DNA from: Mesostigma viride
Taxonomy: Eukaryota > Streptophyta > Mesostigmatophyceae > Mesostigmatales > Mesostigmataceae
Length of the DNA: 64,000 nucleotides
Direction of reading: 5' to 3'
Assembly: GCA_009746045.1 (NCBI GenBank)
Contig: RPFO01000231.1
Span: 1,363,340 to 1,427,339 of the forward strand
In this document: positions 11,358 through 22,000 of the stretch, piece after piece
Numbering within the stretch: position 1 is the first letter of the stretch
Layout of the letters: every line of letters starts with the position of its first letter
Notes under the pieces: model-generated
What the model saw: the letters and a program-made list of their open reading frames with translations, nothing else
What the model was told of the DNA's origin: nothing
The model's database searches: none
Translations under genes and position numbers: made by a program

Positions 11358-12191
11358 AGAAGCTCTTACTCCTAGCTCCCTGGGCTTGGTAATCTAACTT
11401 CTGGCGCGAAAGCCTTGGGTCGGGAACAAAGGCACGGGGAAACCGAGGTTCATGGAAGCCAACTCCATAGCGATTTACCAGAGCACATCAAGGGGCTTTG
11501 CTGATCACAAACAGGGGGAAGCACACTTACCACGCATTCCTCAGACCGATACATACTCCATATCGAGGGAAGTAATGGATGCTGTTGGGACATCCATACG
11601 CTTGGAGAGCTGCAAACTCAAGACTGCCTTATATCCGAGCACATCCACTTGCGTAGTGTGCTGTTGCTTTATGCCCTTCCCTACTATTTAGGTTTTTGCG
11701 CTTGTTCTGCATGTGCACATCTTATCTCCGTTTGCGCACCTCTGAGTGCAGTCTGCTGGGACAGGGCATGGCGCTGGCCAAGGCTGTCTTTAGCAAATGG
11801 AATTTTCACGGTCTTCGTGTACAGCTATGGGTTTACAGGGTCTGTGCAAATCACCCGATACCTGAGGTTAGTACCGATACTGATACCGGAAGGCCTTGAC
11901 CTGGTACCCGACCCAGCCCTACTGTTTATGCTCCAGCGGTATTGGACCTGCCCTACTGGCAGGTGCACATGTCACCTTGTTGGCTCGTTGCACTCATCAG
12001 TGCAATTTAGTCTGAACCAATGAAAGTTTGCGGTCTAGAGTGGATGTCTTGGAGCATGATTGCATGGGAGAGAGGATTGCTAGCCTCCTGCATCTTACTG
12101 TGCATGTCATGATAAACATGGATGCTAGTTTGGTCATGAAATCTCAACTGCCCCATAATGTCTTGCTGCGAATTCCTGGTTTGACGTGCAG
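11358..12191 (+). other. Inter-module spacer 1-2, upstream of the N-cap exon
   Basis: It is paralogous to about 17,903-18,883. Shared pieces include an ATG context encoding MEANSIAIY (11,452; MEAKSIAIY at 17,987) and a stretch reading LPRIPQTDTYS (near 11,530 and 18,290). A 5' exon could lie here, but I see no hydrophobic signal peptide that is conserved and starts with ATG in both copies. Bases immediately before the N-cap exon contain an in-frame TGA, so that exon must be reached by splicing. Confidence 0.5.
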
Positions 12192-12348
12192 ATGAGCTAA
12201 GCGACAAGCTCGCATTATTAGAGATGAAAAATGCATTCGCAGATGTCTCCGGCTTGACCAGCTGGGATATCTCTGGACCAACTTGTGACTTCGCCTACGT
12301 CGTGTGCAACGATGCCCGAGACCGTGTCATTGGCGTCAGCCTAGGAGG
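12192..12348 (+). CDS. N-terminal LRR cap (LRRNT_2) exon of module 2
   Basis: It starts after TTTGACGTGCAG in phase 1 (first codon needs one base from upstream) and ends in phase 2 at GTGAGC. Key residues: LLEMKNAF, then SGLTSWD, CDFAYVVCN and VIGVSLGG, matching the (L)LxxK...W...C...VxC pattern of plant LRRNT domains. An in-frame TGA lies just upstream of the acceptor in both this and the module 3 copy, confirming the splice boundary. Confidence 0.85.
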
Positions 12349-15300
12349 GTGAGCATTTTTCCAAGCATGGGTGGGTGGGCGGGCAGGGAGGCGGGCAGGC
12401 GGCAGCCGGGCGGGCGGGCAGGCGGGCAGGCGGCAGCCGGGCGGGCGGGCAGGCGGCAGCCGGGCGGGCGGGCAGGCGGCAGCCGGGCGGGCGGGCAGGC
12501 GGCAGCCGGGCGGGCGGGCAGGCGGCAGCCGGGCGGGCGGGCAGGCGGCAGCCGGGCGGGCGGGCAGGCGGCAGCCGGGCGGGCGGGCAGGCGGCAGCCG
12601 GGCGGGCGGGCAGGCGGCAGCCGGGCGGGCGGGCAGGCGGCAGCCGGGCGGGCGGGCAGGCGGCAGCCGGGCGGGCGGGCAGGCGGCAGCCGGGCGGGCG
12701 GGCAGGCGGCAGCCGGCCGTGCAGGCAGGCGGCAGCCGGCCGGGCGGGCTGCCGGGTGGCCGGGTGGCCGGGTGGCCGGGTGGCCGGGTGGCCGGGCGGC
12801 CGGGCGGGTGGGACTGGGTTCGTTGGTTGGTCGGTTGAACTCAGTTAACTAAAACCATTATTGGAGAAGATAGTTGCATCAACATTTTGCTGCAATATTT
12901 TACCTTGGTAGATAAGTGAACCTATTATGCATATAGCTAGGAAATGGCTGAGGACACCTGCCTGCACAGGCTTACATTTCAAATGTCAATCACCAACATA
13001 TTAGGTATGTTGAGCATAAGTTTCCATTTGTTGAATGTACCCTTGGGCGAAATTCTTTACTGCAGCATCAAGTTTTGCAACTTCTGGCTTTGTGCATTTG
13101 TATCAACTGTTTGTCGTTTCTTCGCACGTGCAGCTTATCCTTAAGTGGGTCCCTGGATTCTGCCGCGGGGTCCTTAACACAACTGCAGTCTTTGTAAGTA
13201 CCATGACCTGGTGGCGATGCCGAATGTATTTGATGAGCTATGCTCATTTTATCTATGACTAACCTGCTGAGCGGAGAATGCAACGCCGTATAGCACAAAA
13301 AGAAAAAAATAATTTTAGAAAAATTATTTTTTGTGCTGGCACCTGTACCCCAGCCACCCAGGTAGGGGTTGGCTGGACAGGTGGTTGCTATAAAAGGTGC
13401 GCTTCCATTCTAGGGAAGCAGGTTGTTTCTTGTGCCTCATGTGATTCATATTGCAATGCCTTAACTAGTTGCTGCAAGTTACGGGCGCACAGGAATGAAG
13501 CACTGTACACTGACTGACCCACTTCACACCACAGTGCCACACCCCCAATAAAACATGCCAACCCGTTTCCACCAGGCCATTTGCCAATCAAGGTCTGAAA
13601 TAGCCGTGATAGCCCAACATACAATAACAAATACACTGTAAATGGCAACCTGTTTCTTATCCAATGTCTTGATGTTTATCAATGCTGTCCAAAAGTACCT
13701 GAAGTAATCGTTTTGGAATAAGAATGTATGAGCCACACAGTTGTCCTTGACGAAGCTATCAGATACTCCTTTTTTCCCTGAATGGATGTATGGATCGAGT
13801 TGATTGAGAGCAGGAGAGGTGTGGGCTCCTAGTCTTCCATGGGAAAGTGCTTTGCCATCATTGGTTGTGACAATTGCCAGCCTTTATCCTCTGCCTTGAG
13901 TCGGCAGCCTGTGTCCTGGCCAGCCACACTTACCTGGTAGGTAGCGCTGCCTAGGACAACTCTGGGAGATGCTGAGTCTCTCACGAGCTTCGCACTAAAT
14001 GCTCCATGGCTAGCTGCCTTTGGACCTTGCTCATGATTACCATCACTAAATAATCTGTTGGTCCTGCACATGCCGTGGGCACTTTTTCACTGCTTGGCAG
14101 ATACCTGTATACCAACCAGCTGTCTGGCACAATCCCACCGGAGCTGGGATCTCTCTTGTATCTGCAAGAACTGTAAGGGTCCTGTCAACCCCAATCCTGT
14201 TTGCAATCAGTTAAATTGACTATGACGACATCAAGTGCTTGCGATGGCTGCTGCATGATATCAATGGCCATTTTTGTCTGGAACAAAGAACGTGCAATAG
14301 CTGCTCTAGTTTGTGCTTGAATGGAAATGGTAACCAGAAAGATAGGTAGCACCACCTAGTCCAGCTGTAGAATTATCCCACCAGCCTAAACTGATGCTGA
14401 TAAAACGCAAGGAGCTGTACAGTGCTGCCTTGACTGTTGTATTCTCATGCTGACTCCCTCCAAAATTACCAGCCCACTGCCATGAGCAGGGTGGTGGGAT
14501 GTACACACAGCGCCTCATCTGTGTGCAGTACATCAGAGCAGCGGGCCCCATCCTCCTGTACTTTCCGTGTGCACATTGTCACTGCCCAGCTGGCAGCTGA
14601 CTATAAACCGTGTGTATCTCTGTCACTGCCCGGCAGGTACCTGTATGACAACCAGCTGTCTGGTACGATCCCAACGGAGCTGGGGTCTCTATCCAACCTG
14701 GCCGGCCTGTAAGGGTCCTGTCAACTCCAATCCTGTTTGCAATTAATTTATTTTGTTATCACGTCATCAAGCGCTTGCTATGGTTGCTGCATGACATCGA
14801 TGCCCATTTTTCTATAGAACCATGAACGTGGAATGGCTGCTCCAGTTTGTTCTTGAAATAAAATGTTAACCAGGGGAATAGGTAGCACCACGTTGTCCAG
14901 CTGTAAAAGGCCGCCAGCCTAAAGTGATGCTGCAATAACGCAAGGAGCTGTACAGTGCTGCGTTTACTGTTGTTGCTAATTATAGCGTTTTCGTGCTGAT
15001 TAGCTCCAACAATACCGGCACTGCCATGACTAAGGTGTGCATACACACAGCAGCCATATCTCGTCCGTGTGCAGGACCATACATCAGAGCGGCGAATGAC
15101 ATAGGTTCCTATCCTCCCGTCTCTGAGAAATCTGTGGTCCTGCATATACCCACTTTTTGTCTCTGCCTGGCAGGGACCTGTATACCAACCAGCTGGTTGG
15201 CACCATCCCACCGGAGCTGGGGTCTTTATTGAGTCTGACCAACCTGTAAGAGGTTCATGTTGGTACAAATCCTGTTTGCTATCAGATAAATGGTTTTTGA

Positions 15301-17855
15301 CGTCATCAAGTGCTTGCGATGGTTGCTGCATGATATTGATGACCAATTTGCTATGGAAGCACGAACGCTGCTCTAGTTTGTGCTTGGTATAAACTGTTAA
15401 TCAGACCATTAGGTAGCACCACGTTGTCCAGCTGTAAAAGCCCAACTGCCTTGATGCTGCAATAACGCAAAGAGCTGCACAGTGCTGCGATTATGATGTC
15501 GCTTCTTCTAGTGGTTTTGTCCTGAACAACTTCATTCATACCAGCACTGTGATCACCAGGTTCTTAGTGCACATGCACACATCGCCCATATCCTGTCCAT
15601 ATGCAGGACCGTAAAGCAGAGCAGCGGATGACATAAGGTCCCATCCAGCTCCCATCTCTAAAAATTTCGTGGTCCTGCACATACGTGTGTACTTTTGTCA
15701 CTGCCTGGCAGGGACCTGCTCAACAACCAGCTGTCTGGCACGATCCCAGAGGAGCTGGGGTCTCTAATCAGTCTGTTTCTTCTGTAAGTTTCCTGTCAAA
15801 CCCAATCCTGTACCCATTCAGTTCATTTTAATATGGCGTCATCAAGTGCTCGTGATGGTTTCTCTAATGGCAAATTTTCTCTGAAACCATGAACGTGCGA
15901 TGGCTGCTCTAGTTTGTGCTTGGAATAAACTGGGACTACCATACCAATAGGTAGCACCACCCTGTCCCGCTGTAGAAGCCCGCCACCCTAAACTGATGCT
16001 GCAATAACGCAACGAGCTGTACAGTGCTGCGTTGATGATGTCGCTAATTATAGTGTTTTCATGCTGAACACCTCCAACAACACCGGCCCACTGTCATCAG
16101 CAGGTTCTTAGTGCACATGCACACAATGCCCATATCCTGTCCATATGCAGGACCGTACATCAGAGCAGGGGATTGAATGGGGTCGCATCCTCCCATCTCT
16201 CCAGAAATCTGAGGTGCTGCACATACCGTGTGCTCTAATTGTCACTCCTGGGCAGGAACTTGAATACCAACCAGCTGTCTGGCACGATCCCGAAGGAGCT
16301 TGGGTCTCTATCGAGTCTGCAATATCTGTAAGTTTCCTGTCAAGCCCATGAACGTGCATTAGCTGCTCTAGTATGTGGAATAATAGACCAATAGGTAGCA
16401 CCACGTAGTCCAGCTGTAGAAGCCCACCACCCTAAACTGATGCTGCAATGACGCAAGGAGCTGTACAATGCTGCGTTGATGATGTCGCTAATTATAGTGT
16501 TTTCATGCTGAACACCTCCAACAACACCGGCCCACTGTCATCAGCAGGTTCTTAGTGCACATGCACACAATTCCCATATCCTGTCCGTGTGCAGGACCAT
16601 ACATCAGAGCAGGGGATGACATAGGGTCCCATCCTCCGGTCTCTGAGAAATCTGAGGTGCTGCACATACCTTATGCTCTAATTGTCACTCCTCGGCAGGA
16701 CCCTGAATGACAACCAGCTGTCTGGCACGATCCCGCCGGAGCTGGGGTCTCTATCCAGCCTGCAACTTTTGTAAGGGTCCTGTCAACCCGAATCCTGTTT
16801 GCATTCAGTTCATTTTGATATGACGTCATCAAGTGCTTGCGATGGTTGCTGTACAGTAGCGCATGGTATTTATGACACGTTCTCTCTGGAACTATGAAGT
16901 TGCCTGCAGTGCCTGCTAGGGTCCTTGCTTGGAATAGGACTTATAAAATACCACTGGTAGGACCACGTCAAGCTGTCGAAGCCCATTAGCCTTATTTTGA
17001 GGATGCTGATCTGTCAGTGTTGGTTGAGCACCTTCTTTGTTTGTCAGCACTTTTGACAGTCCTGTGTGGCTGTATACAATACATAGCTGTGTGGCATGGC
17101 ACGGATGGCTGCTTACGCGTGTGCAAAGCCCACACGCACCAGTTATCAGAGCAGCGGAGGACGCAGGGTGCCATCCTCCTGTCTCTGAGAGGTGTTGTCC
17201 CAAGGGCGCCGCAGGCAGAATTGCGAGGACTTTTACCCCTCAAGCATTCGTGGAGCTGAGTTTGTGGGCCACTGGAGGGCCAAGTTCAACAAGTTGCGCA
17301 GTCCAGCTGTTATACTGTGCGCCTGGCCCCTGCAATGCTTGGCATGCGTCAACCAAATTTATGCTAGGCATATTTCCGCGAGGACAAAGCTTGAGCCATC
17401 GCTGTTAAGTGTATTCTGCTGCAAACCAGCACCCCATCGTAAGCCTGTTGAATATGAGTCATTTTTTTGGCACCGCTAGCACATGGTTGCCTCACCAAAG
17501 GAGATGGAAAGCAATGCGCAATAGAGATTGTTTGCCTCCTTTTCAAAAGATATCCAAGGCGTGCATGCAGCGAGGCCCTGTGTGCTTTCCGCCTGCCTAG
17601 GAACCCTAGTTGGAAGTTCACATTTCTCACTATTGAATGTTGTTGTGGTGGGCGTGATGCATTTGCAGGGCGGTCACGTATAACCCTCTGATATGCGGAG
17701 ACAACCCGCTGGGGATTAGCGTGAACATGACCGGCACGTTCGGCCTGGACTGCCCTGGTGCGTGTTTTCTTGCTTCTCATGGTGACATCTGCTGCCCCCT
17801 TCATTCTGATGGACTTGGGCATATGCGGTCGCGTGCATGCGCTAGTCTTATCTAG
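12192..17855 (+). CDS. LRR ectodomain module 2, complete from N-cap to C-cap
   Basis: Plant-type LRR ectodomain with both caps. Exons: N-cap 12,192-12,348 (157 nt), short first LRR 13,134-13,193 (60 nt, LSLSGSLDSAAGSLTQLQSL), then 72-nt LRR exons 14,101-14,172, 14,637-14,708, 15,174-15,245, 15,712-15,783, 16,256-16,327 and 16,699-16,770, and C-cap from 17,669. The N-cap has the LRRNT_2 pattern: LLEMKNAF, a central W, then CDF and VVC. The C-cap reads AVTYNPLICGDNPL. All internal introns are phase 2. With seven LRRs it is far shorter than module 3. The end is either TAG at 17,853-17,855 or a donor at 17,758. No kinase or transmembrane segment is seen downstream before the next module. Role unknown; recognition or adhesion would be typical of the family. 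Confidence 0.8.
12365..12810 (+). repeat. G-rich 23-bp minisatellite in the first intron of module 2
   Basis: About 14 copies of a 23-bp unit (GGCAGCCGGGCGGGCGGG followed by CAGGC) run from 12,401 to about 12,750. They are followed by about five copies of an 8-bp GGGTGGCC unit. At the same intron position module 3 has only a short GGGAGGGC tract (19,073-19,105). No stop codon occurs in any forward frame because 23 is not a multiple of 3, which creates three spurious long open frames. The G-strand is the RNA strand, so G-quadruplexes or R-loops are plausible. Confidence 0.95.
13194..14100 (+). other. Long second intron of module 2
   Basis: It has a strong donor (GTAAGT) after the first LRR exon and an acceptor (GCTTGGCAG) before 14,101. 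It contains an AT-rich imperfect hairpin at 13,293-13,336, and near 13,930 the sequence shared with the start of the window and with 20,150. No exon is recognised in it. Confidence 0.6.
13293..13336. repeat. AT-rich foldback in intron 2 of module 2
   Basis: The arms GCACAAAAA...AATAATTTT and their complement are separated by AGA, with a short bulge in the left arm. It is absent from the corresponding intron of module 3, so it may be a small inserted foldback. Confidence 0.5.
17669..17855 (+). CDS. C-terminal cap exon of module 2
   Basis: The structure is the same as in module 1: acceptor GCATTTGCAG, AVTYNPLICGDNPL, ending GLDCP, then either a phase-1 donor GTGCGT at 17,758 or a further 33 codons to TAG at 17,853. 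The residues of the read-on tail are the same in both modules by eye. That could mean it is coding or simply that the duplication is recent. Confidence 0.75.
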
Positions 17856-18883
17856 CAAGATCCTTGGAGTGTGAGATTGAAAGTCAGATGGAGGAGTTTT
17901 TGAGGAAGCTCTTACTTCTAGCTCCCTGGGCTTGATAATCTAATGTCTAGCCTTGGGTCAGGAAGGCACGGGGGCCACCTAGGTCCATGGAAGCCAAATC
18001 TATAGCGATTTATTGCAGCGTAAGGGGCTTTGATGATGACGACGAGGCGGAGAGTCTAATGTGCTATTGGAAGATAGCTTTAAGTTTTTTTACCTCTGCA
18101 GGTCAATATGCCAAGGTTGACAGTGTAACACACAGTTTTTTAGTGCTCCACAGTCATTTTTGTGTTGTATGCTCTTGCATGTGCGGAAATAACTGGAAGT
18201 GGGAAACCGGTGCTTTGCTTATGTAACATCTTAGACCTTTTTTTGCTGACGCGCTAGCCTTCGTCACATGTGGAATGGCGCGTACTTACCACGCATTCCT
18301 CAAACCGATACATATTCCAGATGGAGGGAAGTACTGGATGCCGTTGGGACATCCATACATGGGACATCCATACATGTGCTTGCATGGAGAGTTGCGAACT
18401 CGAGACTGCCTTCTCCAAGCACATCCACTTGTGCAGTGTGCTGTAGCTTGATGTCTCGCGTCTTGTCTAGGTTTTCATGCCTGTTCTGCATGTGGTCATC
18501 TTTTCCCCTTTCGGGCTCGTTGCAGTGCAGTGTGCGTAGACAGTGTTGCCGTCCAAAACTGTCTTTTAGTTTATGGGACTTAAACAGTCTCCGGGTACAG
18601 CTATGGGTTAACGAGGTTGCAGATAATTGCAAGGATCTGGTTATGCTCCCGCCTTGCTGACAGGTGAACGTGTCACCTTGTTGGGTCGTACGCATCAGCT
18701 TATTTGTCTGACTGAATGAAAGGTTGTGGAGAGGATGTTCTGGAGCATGATTGCATCTGGAGACAGGATTGCTTGCCTCCATGTTATTGTGCATGTCATG
18801 ATAAACATGGATGCAATTTCGGTAATGAAATATCCATAGCCCCTGAATAACTCTTTGGTGTGAATTCCTGCTTTGACATGCAG
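17856..18883 (+). other. Inter-module spacer 2-3
   Basis: It is the counterpart of the 9167-12,191 spacer without the hAT element. Relative to that spacer it carries about 220 extra bases near 18,060-18,270. No conserved signal-peptide exon is evident. It ends with the acceptor TTTGACATGCAG before the N-cap exon. Confidence 0.5.
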
Positions 18884-19043
18884 ATGAGATAAGCGACAGG
18901 AACGCATTACTAGCAATGAAAGACGGATTTGCGGATGGCTACGCCTGGTTGAGTAGCTGGGATATCGCTAGCCAAGTTTGCGACTTCGCCTACGTCGTGT
19001 GCAACGACGCCCGAGACCGTGTCATTGGCCTCAACCTAGGCGG
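18884..19043 (+). CDS. N-terminal LRR cap (LRRNT_2) exon of module 3
   Basis: This paralog of 12,192-12,348 is one codon longer. It starts in phase 1 after TTTGACATGCAG and ends in phase 2 at GTAAGC. Shared residues include DFAYVVCNDARDRVIG. The conserved Trp and two Cys of the plant LRRNT domain are present. Confidence 0.85.
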
Positions 19044-22000
19044 GTAAGCATTGTCCCAAGCATGGAGGGCTGGGCGGGAGGGCGGGAGGGCGGGAGGGGG
19101 GGCGGGTCATTTGGTTATAGTTTAGTAGGTTGGTTGGCTGGTTGGTTGGTTGGTTGGTAGAACTCAGTTACAAAAACCATTATTGGAAAACATAGTTGCA
19201 TCATCATTTTGCCACAATATTTTACCTTGGTAGCTGAGTGAACCTATTATGCATGTAGGTACGGTTTGAGTGACGACGCCTACCTGCGCACGCGTACATT
19301 TCAAATGGCAATCACCATATTGTGCACGTAGCTAGGAGATGGCTGAGGACACCTACCTGCACAGGCTTACATTTCAAATGTCAATCACCAACATATCAGG
19401 CAGGTTGAGCATGAGTTTTCATTTGTTGAATGCACCCTTGGGCGAAATTCTTTACTGCAGCATCAAGTTTTGTGACAAGTCGCTTTGTGCATTTGTATCA
19501 ACTGTTTATCGTTTCTTCGCACGTGCAGCTTGTCATTACATGGGACCCTGGATTCTGCTGTGGGTTCCTTAACACAACTGCAGTCTTTGTAAGTACCATG
19601 ACCTGGTGGCTATGCTGAATGTCTGTGCTGATGTGCTTCACACTGCAAAGCCTTAGCTTTGTTGCTGCACCAGGCACACAGGGATAAAGAAAAAACCTGT
19701 ACACTTAGTCACTGACTGACCCACTTCACACCACACAACCAATAAGACACGCCAACCTGTGGTTCCACCAAGCCATTTGCCAATCAGGGTTTGAAACAGC
19801 CGCGTTATCCCAGAATACAATGACACATTACAATAAATTGTAATTGGCAACCTTTTTCTCATGCAATGTCTCGATGTTTTTTTTTATGTTGGCCTAGTAT
19901 CTGAAGTAATCATTTAGGAATCAATTTTTGCCAAGTATCGTTATGTGTGAGCAACAATGTTTTCCTTCACAAAGCTATAAGATGACTTTTTTTTTCCTGA
20001 ATGGATGTATGGATGTAGTTGAGTGAGAGCATGAGAGGTGTGAGCTTCTGGTCTTCCATGCGAATGTGCTTGACCATGGTTGTGACGATTGCCTACCTGT
20101 ACCCTTTGCCTCCATGCAGTTGGCAGTTGCCAGCCACACTTAATTCGTAGGTAGTGCCGCCTAGCACAACAATAGGAAGACGCTGAGTCTCTCAGAAGCC
20201 TCGCACTAAATGATCCAAGGCTAGATGCCTTTGGACCTTGCAGATGGTTTATGGCGGTACAACAACATGTGCAACACAGGAATGCATCCACCTTGTTCAT
20301 GGACCCATCAGGTGATGAAGGACCTGGATCTGTTCCCGTGGCTTAGTATCAGTCCTGCCAGGAGCCTGCATGATCCTGTGGTGCAGGTCCGGTACAGACT
20401 AGTTACACTAAGAAGCCTTGATGCTCTTGCGAGGCATGCACCCCTGTGCATCCCATGACCTTAGACTTTTAAGGCCTTGGCTCACGTGGTGACCTGGCAT
20501 TCCTGCCAGTCCTGCCACGTGACCACAGGTCCTTGATTCCTTAGGTTATAGCACTAACCACTGCACGGCGGCACTGTCAGCTTCGGGATATGATACCTTC
20601 CACATCTGTTGTGGGTGGCCAGCAGGGCAATGGAAAGGTCTTTTCAAGCTCTTGTACACTTAGCAATATTGGCGTCCCAAAGTGCTGGCTGAAGATCTTG
20701 GGCATACTGTGCTATTTGTAGTGTCATTTCTATCAATAGCACACTATTCGTGTGAAGTTGGAGTAGTTCCCTCAACGATTGCGTGATAATGAACTCGCTA
20801 CAAGTGATATTTAGATTCCCCAATCGTCATTCAGCATAGTGCAATTGAACTACCCACGATACTAGCTAGAAGCTATTTTGGTGGGCTCTGGGTTGCCACC
20901 ACCCGTACACACCTGATTTAAGACCCTCATGAACCCCCCATTTTATATTTCTTGGAGTTCAGCAATGGTAGTAATGTCCTGCAGTAATGGCCAAACTCTG
21001 AATGGAGCTGTCTTTCGGGTTTCCATTTCTGGAACCCCCAAGTAGCATGTTCAGTAAACATGATCTTGCTTCCATCTTTTCTCTGGAACGATCAACCTGC
21101 AATGGCTGGTGAGGTTTTCGCCTGAAATAGGAATTGTCGCAATACAATAGGTAGCACCATGTTCCCCTCCCACTGAGGACTTATGCTCACGTGAGGCAGT
21201 CACGTGTCTATTAATTAATTATTTAATAGGTAGCACCCGGTTGTCTAGGTGTAGAGGCACACCAGCTAAATGTATGTGGTCGCAAAACAATAGGTAGCAC
21301 CAGGTTGTCAAGCTGTAGAAGCCCACCACCCTACGGATGCTGCAATATGGGAAGGAGCTATACAGTGCTGCGTTTACTGTTGTCGCTAATTTTAGTGTTT
21401 TCGTGCTAAACCACCTTTTAACAATTCTGGCCCACAGCCATCAGCAGGGTCCTGGTGCTCGCACACTGAGCGCCCATATCCTGCCATTGTGCAGGACCAT
21501 AGATGACAGCAGCGGATGACGTAGGGTCCCATCCTCCCGTCTCTAACAATCACTGTGGTCCTGCACATATTGTGTGCACCTTTCCTCACTTGCCCGGCAG
21601 GAACCTGTATGACAGCGAGCTGTCTGGCACGATCCCACCGGAGCTGGGGTCTTTATCAAACCTGCAAGACCTGTAAGGGTATTGTCGACCCGAATCCTGT
21701 TTGCAATCTGTTCTTACTGATATGACGTCATCAAGTGCTTGTCATGCTTGCTGCATGATTTTTGTGATACTGATGACCATTTTCCTCTGGAGCCATGAAC
21801 GTGCGATTGCTGCACTGTTCGTGCTTTTTACAAAATGTTAGTCAGAACAATATGTAGCACCATGTTGTCAAGCTGTAGAAGCCCACCAGCCTAAACGGAT
21901 CCTGCAATGACGCAAGGAGCTGTACCGTGCTGCTTTTACTGTTGTCGCTAATTAATGTGTTTTCGTGCTGACTACCTCCAATGATACCGGCCCACTGCCA

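Noticed and set aside
12304-12852. Three overlapping plus-strand frames of 155-182 codons rich in Gly, Arg, Ala and Gln
   Set aside because: They arise from a stop-free 23-bp minisatellite inside an intron; the matching intron of module 3 has no such frames.
20225-20458. Possible exon in the segment shared by 1-330 and 20,140-20,370
   Set aside because: Candidate splice sites exist, but the encoded residues show no LRR pattern and differ in frame between copies.
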